From Phycisphaerales bacterium (lineage in GTDB: Bacteria; Planctomycetota; Phycisphaerae; Phycisphaerales; UBA1924): a stretch of 9,743 nt of DNA. The stretch is taken from NCBI GenBank assembly GCA_007124345.1, contig SLFH01000030.1:1-9743 (forward strand), read 5' to 3'. The translations under genes were made by a program, and so were the position numbers. The notes under the pieces were generated by a model. That model saw nothing but the letters and a program-made list of their open reading frames with translations, was not told the DNA's origin and did not search any database. Positions 1-6,368 of the stretch are shown piece by piece (position 1 is the first letter of the stretch; every line of letters begins with the position of its first letter).

Positions 1-74
1 CCAGCGACAAGGTGAATTCCCGGTGCGCCGTTGCCGTCTGTCCGACAGGTGCGGGAGGCCGCTCTGGGCGACAT
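1..74 (-). CDS. Possible 5' end of a further gene of the polysaccharide operon (partial)
   Basis: An ATG at 74-72 opens a frame that stays open to the window edge (24 complete codons). It begins MSPRAASRTCRTDG. A GAGG ribosome binding site lies at 86-83, 8 bases before the ATG, and the start is only 16 bases after the stop of the Wzy-like gene. Such spacing is typical of the next gene in an operon. The 24 residues are too few to recognise a family. Another frame on this strand is also open over this short stretch, so the call rests on the ribosome binding site and spacing only. Confidence 0.4.
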   Translation of the reverse strand, partial: MSPRAASRTCRTDGNGAPGIHLVA

Positions 75-90
75 CGTCGGGACCTCGCGA

Positions 91-1425
91 TCAGGCGGCG
101 ACCGCTCGGTCTTCGTCCTCTCCTTCTTCTTCGTCCTCTTCGTCGTCACTTGCCGGGGGCGGGCGCAAGGCGAGCAGGCCGAGGAAGAAGAAGAGACGGT
201 AGTTGGTCGCCGTGTCCGAGGCCACCATGACGTTGACCACGACGGTGACGAAGGCCATGGTGAGGGTCAGCATCAGCGGATCCCGCCGCAGCCGTTCGAG
301 GTGCAGATGGCGCATCGCGGCGACGGCGAAGACGCCGAACAGCAAGAGGCCGATCAGACCGAAATCGGCGAGAATGTGCAGGATCGCATTGTGCGGATAG
401 CAGCCGGGCGGCGCGCCCGGTCCGCAGAAAAAGTGGGAGAAGCCGTAGAGCCCCTGGCCGAACAGCGGGGCTGCCAGCCAAGCGCGATAGGCGCCGGCGA
501 AATAGTCGAAGCGGTTGGCGCCGCGGCGCAGCAGCGGGTCGTCGGCCTGATCGAAGAGTTGGAGGAAACGGCCGAGCGTGCTGGTCGTTTGCCCGGTGGT
601 CAGGAGGTAGGCGACGTAGGCGACGAGCAACAGGCTGACGGTGACGACGACGAATTGCGTCTTGGGCACCTCGATCCGGCCATGGTTGATCCGCGGCCGG
701 TCGACGAACAGGGCGAACAACGCTGCGGCGGTGATACCCAGCGCGGCGCCCCGTGCACCACTGATCATGACGAAAAGAAAGCCGGCACAGAAGATGATCG
801 CGGCCACCAACTGCTTGCGGCTGCCGAGGCGCGTCTGCACGACCAACGCCATGGCGATCGCGGCACCGGTGGCGACGATGTTGCCCCAGCTCAGATAGGT
901 CCGCGGATCCCAATCGCCGGCGCTCCCCCGATAAAAGCGGAAACTGCCGTGCATCTGCTCGATATAGAGCCCGCTGAAGCTCAAGACCCCGGCGACCGCG
1001 ACCAGCAGCAACAAGAGACGCAAGACCCGCTCGCGGGAATTCGCCACGACACAGGCGGCCACGAACAGCGCCCACAAATTGACGCCGAGGATGAAGTTCA
1101 GGTTCTCCCGCGCCAGCGCGGTCTCCTGGGTCCAACCATAGGCAGCGAGCATCCAAGCGGAAAAAACCAGACCGGCGATGACGATCGGAATGCCCCGGCG
1201 ATAGATGCCATCACGCAAAATCAGCCAACCGGCAACGACCACGCTCACGCCGCCGAACAGCAATGTTTCCGGAAATGGGATGTTCGGCAGAAATACCCTG
1301 AGATGTCGGCCGTGCAGAAAAAGCACGAGCACTGTCTCGAGGGACAGCAGGTGATAGACGAGCCAGCGTCCGGCACCGATGAGCCCGCTCTTGCGATCAG
1401 CAGAAATTGGATGGTCGACAGCCAA
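91..1425 (-). CDS. O-antigen polymerase/ligase-like (Wzy/WaaL family) membrane protein
   Basis: A 444-residue polytopic membrane protein, mostly hydrophobic segments separated by short loops. Features of the Wzy/WaaL (O-antigen ligase, PF04932-like) family are visible. There is a small-residue/Arg motif ISGARGAALG at about 221-230. A long hydrophilic loop holds RFDYFAGAYRAW (about 305-316), LFGQGLYGF (321-329) and PHNAILHILADFG (344-356). Proteins of this family polymerise or transfer undecaprenyl-diphosphate-linked glycans on the periplasmic face of the inner membrane. The first codon is TTG at 1425-1423. An in-frame stop lies 13 codons further upstream with no ATG or GTG between, and the nearest AGG is 12 bases away, so the start is uncertain by a few codons. 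The gene begins 83 bases after the GT4 gene and is probably co-transcribed. The C-terminus is odd: residues 427-439 are Asp/Glu except one Gly. Polymerase versus ligase cannot be decided from sequence; neighbours (flippase, glycosyltransferases, lyase) favour a Wzy-type polymerase. Confidence 0.8.
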   Translation of the reverse strand: MAVDHPISADRKSGLIGAGRWLVYHLLSLETVLVLFLHGRHLRVFLPNIPFPETLLFGGVSVVVAGWLILRDGIYRRGIPIVIAGLVFSAWMLAAYGWTQETALARENLNFILGVNLWALFVAACVVANSRERVLRLLLLLVAVAGVLSFSGLYIEQMHGSFRFYRGSAGDWDPRTYLSWGNIVATGAAIAMALVVQTRLGSRKQLVAAIIFCAGFLFVMISGARGAALGITAAALFALFVDRPRINHGRIEVPKTQFVVVTVSLLLVAYVAYLLTTGQTTSTLGRFLQLFDQADDPLLRRGANRFDYFAGAYRAWLAAPLFGQGLYGFSHFFCGPGAPPGCYPHNAILHILADFGLIGLLLFGVFAVAAMRHLHLERLRRDPLMLTLTMAFVTVVVNVMVASDTATNYRLFFFLGLLALRPPPASDDEEDEEEGEDEDRAVAA

Positions 1426-1508
1426 AGCCGGTGCGATCCTGGAGAAGAGGACGACGATTGGATATCACTTGCCGCGTCGACGAAGCAAGCCCCGGCGCCG
1501 TCGGCGCC

Positions 1509-2696
1509 TCATTGCAGCGCGACATTGGGGTAAACCCCCAGATGTCGGTAGTGGGCGATCAGATTGTCCGCCTGAGAAGCCCAGTTGAATCTCGTCTCGA
1601 CCAAATGCCTGCCCCGTTCGCCCATGGCGTGCGCCTCGCGCGGATGGGCGGCGAGCCAGCTAACGGCTGCGCCGGCAGCCGCCGGGTCGTCCGGATCGAC
1701 GCAGATGCCGACCGCATGGGCGGCAACGACCGCCCGCCAGGCGGGAAAATCCGAGCAGATGATGGGCAGCCCTGCCGCCATATATTCGAAGAATTTCGTC
1801 AGCTCTTTCTCTCGATAATGCTCCGAATTCGGGAATATCGCCAAGCCGGCGAGCCATCGTTGTTCATAGGCTTCGCATATTCGCGTGTATGGTATCCACT
1901 CGGCGCTGATGGTCACCCGCAATCGCTGGTCGCTCGCCGCGCGATCTTGCAATTGATTTCGCGTTTTGTCGACATTGCACTGCCCAATAATGTGCAATTC
2001 TGCATTATCTGGTAAATAATCCAGCAAATTTAAATAATTTAATGCGCCACGGCTCTCAGTTATACTTCCGGTATAGAGGAGGCGAATACGCGCGGGTGGC
2101 GGGTGATGGGAGGTTTTGGAGATCGCGGCATATTTTTCGAACTCGACGTAATTTAATACTTCTGTGGCGCCAGGAAAGCTACGACGATAATAACGTTCGG
2201 CGACGACGATCGAAAAGGCGGCGCGGGCAAGCCGATTGATGCCACGCACCGCGAACGAGAGCAGCGGCCGCAGCATCGCGGGCAGCCAGGGGCGGACCGC
2301 GACTGCTTGGACGAAGTCCTCGTGGACGTCGTAGACGACCTGCTTGCCGAGCAGCCGCAGCAGCAGGGCGAAGGGAACGAGCTCGGGGTCGTGGAAGTGG
2401 TAGACGGTCGCGCGCGTGCCGAGCGCCCGCCAGGTGACGCGGGCCGCGGTCAGCGTCACCCGCTCGAGCCGGTTGCGGTAGCGCGGCACCCCGAGAATGC
2501 GCACGCCGTCGTAGTGTTCGTCACGGTCGTGCTGCGCCACCAGAACGACGGTGTAGCCGGCCGCGACGAGCGAACGACATTCACGATGGAAAATGCGATT
2601 GTCGTGGATGTCGTGATGCGACGTCATATGCACGATGGTGGCCGCCGGTGCGGTCGACCCGCGAGGCGAAGAGGCCGCCGCCCGATGATCGGTCAT
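1509..2696 (-). CDS. GT4-family glycosyltransferase
   Basis: A 395-residue, apparently soluble or membrane-associated GT-B fold glycosyltransferase. The N-terminal half has the loop HDIHDNRIFHRECRSL (about 28-43) and the HFHDPELVPFAL (100-111) and VVYDVHEDF (120-128) segments common in GT4 enzymes of polysaccharide loci. The C-terminal half has LLYTGSITESRGALN (206-220) and ELTKFFEYMAAGLPIICSD (298-316), which contains the nucleotide-sugar-binding E-x7-E-type element. It would transfer a sugar from a nucleotide donor to the growing lipid-linked repeat unit; donor and acceptor are unknown. I chose the ATG at 2696, 8 bases after the upstream stop; the same frame stays open further upstream but there overlaps the GT-C gene in another frame. 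Met24 (ATG at 2627) is an alternative, since the first 20 residues are Ala/Ser/Pro-rich. Part of the gene (about 1925-2170) is strikingly AT-rich, with TTA, AAT and AAA codons unlike its neighbours. Confidence 0.85.
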   Translation of the reverse strand: MTDHRAAASSPRGSTAPAATIVHMTSHHDIHDNRIFHRECRSLVAAGYTVVLVAQHDRDEHYDGVRILGVPRYRNRLERVTLTAARVTWRALGTRATVYHFHDPELVPFALLLRLLGKQVVYDVHEDFVQAVAVRPWLPAMLRPLLSFAVRGINRLARAAFSIVVAERYYRRSFPGATEVLNYVEFEKYAAISKTSHHPPPARIRLLYTGSITESRGALNYLNLLDYLPDNAELHIIGQCNVDKTRNQLQDRAASDQRLRVTISAEWIPYTRICEAYEQRWLAGLAIFPNSEHYREKELTKFFEYMAAGLPIICSDFPAWRAVVAAHAVGICVDPDDPAAAGAAVSWLAAHPREAHAMGERGRHLVETRFNWASQADNLIAHYRHLGVYPNVALQ

Positions 2697-2704
2697 CGGC
2701 GGGT

Positions 2705-5653
2705 CTATCCGAGCCGCTCGCGGACCGGCCGGCATTCCGGCCCGGTCGCGACAGGGTCTTCGTGCGTCCAGCTGAACAGCAACAGCTGGACACGCGCCGG
2801 CAGCTCGATCGGTTTCAGTCGTTGCACGAAATCGGCGGTTTGCGCATCGATGAAACGCGCTTGAAGCCAGCGATTGGTCGGTGCGACGAATAGTCCGCTG
2901 GAGGTACAGTCGACGATCGTGGCGAGCGATTCGAGCGTGCCCACGACCGGCCGGCCGGTTCTCGAATCGATGCCGAACTCCTCGACCCCGGCCATTTCGC
3001 TGAGCCGTGACGGGCTGAAAAGCACATCGTAGCGCTGCCAGTAATAGAGCGTCTCGAGCTCTGCCATCGTGACGACCACCTCGACGTCGGCCAGTCGCTC
3101 CTCGATCAGCGGATAGGCTTGCGCCCAGCGGGCCGGCGGCAGCTGCGGCGGGACGGTGATATCGGCGAGCTCGGTCGCCGTTCGCAACAACGCCGCATTG
3201 GCCAGCAGCGCGACGAGCGAGCCGCTCCAGAGCAGAATGGTCGGTATGTGGAACCCGGCGAGGCCGACGCCAGCGAGCTGCGTCTCGAGCTGTTGCCGGA
3301 AGACCCGGAAGGCATTGCGCAGCGGCGGCCACAACGCGGCGAGGCCGAGGCCGAAGACGACGAACATGAAAGGCTGGGCATAGGCGATGTAGCGCAAGTT
3401 CTTCGGACCGGCGAACGAGTTCAGCAAAAAGCCGGTGGCAAAAATGACGACGGCGAACCAAGCGACACGGGGCCAGACCGCAAGCGCTGCCAGGGCGAGC
3501 AAGCCGACGACCGGCCAGAGTGTCGGGTAATAAAGAACATAAAAAATATGGTAGAACCAGAATTCATCGACGTGCGGGGCGTTGAAGAGCGGTGCCCAGC
3601 GGTATTCGTGCCAAAGTCGCGCCGCCAGTCCGGTGGCGAGCGCCACCCCGCCGAGCGCCACCCCGCCGAGCGCCACCCCGCCGAGGGCGAGGATCTTGTG
3701 ATGCTGCGGCGTCGCGCTGCCGGTCAGCCATGGCACGGCGACGACTGTCGCCGCCCAGAGCCCTAGCCCGACGATGCCGAAGTAGGTCGTCGGTTGGAAA
3801 TAGACGGCGAACCCGATGCCTGCCGCCGCCACGCCAGCGTAGCGGAGCCACTGCCGGTCGCCTGTCGGTGGCCGCCGCCCGATCTCGTAAACGGCCAGGC
3901 AGCCGATGAAAAAGCTCAGGCTCTGCAACGAGTAGAAACGCGCGAACTGGGCGATATCGAGCGCGAAGGGTGAGATCGCGAAGAGAGCGGTCGTCAAGCC
4001 GGCGACGCGGGCGTTCGTTTCCCTTCTGAGCCAGAGGAACAGCAGAGTATTGAGGGCGGCCATGGCGAGGAGCGACGGCAGCCGCGCCGCGCTCAGGCTT
4101 TCGCCGAGCAGCCCGAAGGCCTGTGCGATAAGCCAAGTTTGCAGGTAGACTCTGGTATAGAGGCCCTCGGCGATGCGCGGCTCGCCGTGCTCGAGCAACC
4201 CGCGCGCGGCGAGAAGGTGATAGAGCTCGTCGGGGTGCGGCGGCCGCTCGAGATTAACGAGATAGAGCAGGCAACTGCCGACGAAGCACAACAGCGGGGC
4301 GAGCCACGGCCACCGCGCAGCGGGCGACGACCGGGTCGGCACGGCTCGGGATCGATCGATCGTCAACGCCGGGCCCTCCTGTTGTGCGGACAGCACGGTT
4401 CGGGCGATCCCGGCATTCCGGCTGAGATCGTCCGGCGCCGGGCCGACGGGAGCGCGTCGCGGTTGCGGCTCGGGAGCAACGCCCCAGCGGACAGGATGAA
4501 CGAGATCTGAACGCGTACTTTTGGCGGCGCTCCAGGTTCGGAAGCGATCACCGCGCATGGAGCGACAAATGCCATAGGCGGTCGCGACGTAGGCGCCGAT
4601 GATCTCGAGCAGCGCCTGCATGGGGCGACTCCGCAGCCGGCGAGCACCGATCAGCAGCACCAGCACGGCGACCGCGGCGAGCGCGAGCGTCTGCAGCAGG
4701 AACCCGAGATCGTGCGCCACCAGCAGCACGGCGAGGAGGCCCAGCAGCAGCCACACCAGGGAGAACCAGCGCAGCAACTTGTGTGAGCCGTATTTGTAGA
4801 GATCGAGGGCGGGCAAGCGGCGCAGCCGCGGCCAGAGCAGCCGATGCGCATTGAAGCTGCGGCAGGCGATGCGCACCTTGCGGTGAAATTCCTCGCCGCT
4901 CCGGGTGGCGGCGCGCTCGAAGGCGATGAACGCCGGCGCACGGACCAGGCGCCACCCGTCGCACAGGATCGAGAACGAGGTGAAATAGTCGTCGATGATG
5001 TCGTCGGGCACGGTGCGAAAATGCTCGCGGCGAACGGCGAAGATCGATCCGTCGGCGCCCATGACCGAGCCCGTGGCGGTCTCCAGGCTCTTGGTCCATT
5101 CCTCGAGGCGCCAATAGGCGGCGCCGACCGACGCGGTCGAGCTCTCGTCAGGGTTGACGTAGCGCAGGTGACCGCAGACACAGCCGATCGCCGGATCGGA
5201 GAAATAGCGGGCGAAGTCGGCGAAACCGTCCACGTCGAGCCGCACGTTGGCATCGGTGAACACGGTGATGTCGCCGCGACAACCGGCGAGCAGCCGGTTC
5301 ATGCCGGTGCTCTTGCCGTGCCGCTCGGGGCTGTCGACGACCCGCACCCGGTCGGCATGGCGCGCCAGGACGGCGCCGGTCGCATCCGTCGAGCCGTCGT
5401 TGAAGACATGGACGCGGACATTCGGGTAGCGCTCGGCGATGGCGAGGCAGTTGGCGAGCTTGGCGGCGATCGAGCCGGCCTCGTTGTAGGCACAAAAGAC
5501 GATATCGAAGGAGGTCGGCGGTGCGGCGGCGTGAAAGCGGATCGGCCGGCCGGCGCCACAGCGGGCGAGCAGGATGAGCGAGAGCGGGTAGGTCGTGTAG
5601 GGATGGACGGTGAGCAGGGCGAAGAGCGCTGCCACCAGAAGCCATGTCGTCAT
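2705..5653 (-). CDS. GT2 glycosyltransferase fused in frame to ArnT-like GT-C glycosyltransferase
   Basis: One open frame of 982 codons with two enzymes. Residues 1-380 form a membrane GT2 enzyme of the PgaC/cellulose-synthase-like type: a TM segment at about 3-30, CAYNEAG (54-60), FNDGSTDA (84-91), the metal-binding-type TDAN (133-136), GADGSIFAVRR (199-209), acidic IIDDYF (219-224), the basic motif HRKVRIACRSF (257-267), and two TM segments at about 295-337. A Pro/Arg-rich linker follows (about 380-445). Residues 446-982 resemble the GT39/ArnT-PMT family. They have a first TM segment, then a luminal loop with HPDELYHLLAARG (473-485) carrying the Asp-Glu pair, RFYSLQSL (572-579), many TM segments and a soluble periplasmic tail after about 830. 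Family knowledge: GT2 acts in the cytoplasm with nucleotide sugars, GT-C in the periplasm with polyprenyl-phosphate sugars. It is the first gene of the minus-strand operon. An internal ribosome binding site before residue 430 means it may be made as two proteins. Confidence 0.85.
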   Translation of the reverse strand: MTTWLLVAALFALLTVHPYTTYPLSLILLARCGAGRPIRFHAAAPPTSFDIVFCAYNEAGSIAAKLANCLAIAERYPNVRVHVFNDGSTDATGAVLARHADRVRVVDSPERHGKSTGMNRLLAGCRGDITVFTDANVRLDVDGFADFARYFSDPAIGCVCGHLRYVNPDESSTASVGAAYWRLEEWTKSLETATGSVMGADGSIFAVRREHFRTVPDDIIDDYFTSFSILCDGWRLVRAPAFIAFERAATRSGEEFHRKVRIACRSFNAHRLLWPRLRRLPALDLYKYGSHKLLRWFSLVWLLLGLLAVLLVAHDLGFLLQTLALAAVAVLVLLIGARRLRSRPMQALLEIIGAYVATAYGICRSMRGDRFRTWSAAKSTRSDLVHPVRWGVAPEPQPRRAPVGPAPDDLSRNAGIARTVLSAQQEGPALTIDRSRAVPTRSSPAARWPWLAPLLCFVGSCLLYLVNLERPPHPDELYHLLAARGLLEHGEPRIAEGLYTRVYLQTWLIAQAFGLLGESLSAARLPSLLAMAALNTLLFLWLRRETNARVAGLTTALFAISPFALDIAQFARFYSLQSLSFFIGCLAVYEIGRRPPTGDRQWLRYAGVAAAGIGFAVYFQPTTYFGIVGLGLWAATVVAVPWLTGSATPQHHKILALGGVALGGVALGGVALATGLAARLWHEYRWAPLFNAPHVDEFWFYHIFYVLYYPTLWPVVGLLALAALAVWPRVAWFAVVIFATGFLLNSFAGPKNLRYIAYAQPFMFVVFGLGLAALWPPLRNAFRVFRQQLETQLAGVGLAGFHIPTILLWSGSLVALLANAALLRTATELADITVPPQLPPARWAQAYPLIEERLADVEVVVTMAELETLYYWQRYDVLFSPSRLSEMAGVEEFGIDSRTGRPVVGTLESLATIVDCTSSGLFVAPTNRWLQARFIDAQTADFVQRLKPIELPARVQLLLFSWTHEDPVATGPECRPVRERLG
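3642..3686 (-). repeat. Three tandem 15-bp units inside the GT-C coding region
   Basis: The unit GCCACCCCGCCGAGC (plus-strand reading) is present three times without gaps; the third differs only in its last base. It keeps the frame and encodes the pentapeptide repeat LGGVA about three times (protein residues about 657-672) within a hydrophobic segment. Copy number could vary by slippage without breaking the frame. Confidence 0.9.
4364..4380 (-). promoter_or_regulatory. Internal ribosome binding site and possible TTG start of a separate GT-C protein
   Basis: On the minus strand AGGAGG lies at 4380-4375, followed by 8 bases and then TTG at 4366-4364, in frame with the 982-codon frame (codon 430). 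Initiation here would give a 553-residue protein starting MTIDRSRAVPT with its first TM segment near residue 20. That is close to the roughly 550 residues usual for ArnT-family enzymes. It is the strongest Shine-Dalgarno match I noticed in the window and sits exactly in the linker between the two enzyme domains. Whether it is used is inference. Confidence 0.5.
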
Positions 5654-5717
5654 CGCGTGGTCCGTCGCTGGGCGGTGCGGCCGTCGCGCCGACGGCCGAT
5701 CGCAGCCCCGCTCTTAA

Positions 5718-5759
5718 CAGGCCGTCGCGCGCCTCGCCAGCCGTGCGCGCGACGGCTTG
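5718..5759 (-). promoter_or_regulatory. Long hairpin in the presumed leader of the GT2/GT-C operon
   Basis: A perfect 12-bp inverted repeat (arms 5721-5732 and 5745-5756, 12-base loop) extends by about three further pairs including one G-U wobble. It lies about 65 bases before the start codon. No U-run follows, so a simple intrinsic terminator is not supported. Immediately after it on the minus strand comes CTGTTAAG (5720-5713), then three bases and GGGGC. This resembles the core of the JUMPStart leader element of polysaccharide operons, though the ops part is not convincingly present. Confidence 0.4.
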
Positions 5760-5830
5760 CGAGGCGCCGGGCCGTCGGGGCCCAGTCGCAAAAACCGCCG
5801 ATATTCTCGATCGGCTCGGGAATAGAACCG

Positions 5831-5859
5831 ATTTAAGCACGTCCAGATTGCAGTGGTAA
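5831..5859 (-). promoter_or_regulatory. Candidate sigma-70-type promoter of the minus-strand polysaccharide operon
   Basis: On the minus strand TTACCA (5859-5854) is separated by 17 bases from TTAAAT (5836-5831), each matching 4 of 6 consensus bases. It lies in the most A/T-rich part of the gap and would give a leader of roughly 170 bases before the GT2/GT-C start codon, containing the hairpin at 5721-5756. This is a by-eye match only. Confidence 0.3.
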
Positions 5860-6368
5860 CTCGTTTGGACAACCTAATTTGCTGACCTCGGCTGCGCCAA
5901 CCGAATGTGCGACTGGTGGTTGTTCGCCACGCCTCGACAGTGCCTCTGACGGTCGTCTAGGCCTGCGGCTGATGAGGGGCTGCGCGAAACGCCGACTATA
6001 CCGTGTGCGAAAGCCGAGTTTGAACAGCGTTGTGCGATCCGCCGGCACGGGCCTTGTCCGATGCACGGTCGATTGTCGCCGACGGTGACCGACGAACGGG
6101 GCGGTAAGAACATGAAACCGACGACGAGACAGCAAAGGGCTCGGGCCTCGCCACGGCGGGTGGGGCGACGGTGATGCTTCGCGCTTGATCCCTCCCGGCG
6201 CGGCATCGCCCCCGGCACGGACGGACGGCGCGCGCGTGCCCCAGCGGCACGACCACAGCCCGCGTTGTTCGCCGCCACTCCCTGACGATCGACGATCTGG
6301 TTTTGCCGCACGGCCCTCGCGCGGCATGTTTGCCCGAAAACGAAAAATGGAACGAGAGAACACAAAAG

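Larger units (their letters stand above)
5654..6368. other. Divergent intergenic region between the GT2/GT-C gene and the lyase gene
   Basis: About 715 bases without a convincing gene. Open frames here on both strands give Arg/Ser/Pro-rich translations with no domain and no good ribosome binding site, so I treat them as chance. The minus-strand side (5700-5880) holds a candidate promoter and a leader hairpin. The interval 5821-5880 is noticeably richer in A/T than its surroundings, as expected for a promoter. I see no confident sigma-70 promoter for the plus-strand lyase gene. The last 30 bases before its ATG are A-rich, with GAGAGAA about 10 bases upstream as the only weak ribosome binding site. 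Confidence 0.6.

Noticed and set aside
31..1533. 500-codon plus-strand open frame opposite the Wzy-like gene
   Set aside because: Its translation is Glu/Asp/Gln/Arg-rich with no domain, as expected for the complement of a GC-rich membrane-protein gene; the minus strand has clear membrane segments and family motifs.
2697..3461. Upstream extension of the GT4 frame to 650 codons
   Set aside because: The extension overlaps the GT-C coding region in another frame and translates to Arg-rich low-complexity sequence; the ATG at 2696 directly after the previous stop fits the family length.
4844..5836. 330-codon plus-strand open frame opposite the GT2 domain
   Set aside because: Gly/Ala/Asp/Arg-rich shadow without motifs; the minus strand carries all GT2 signature elements.
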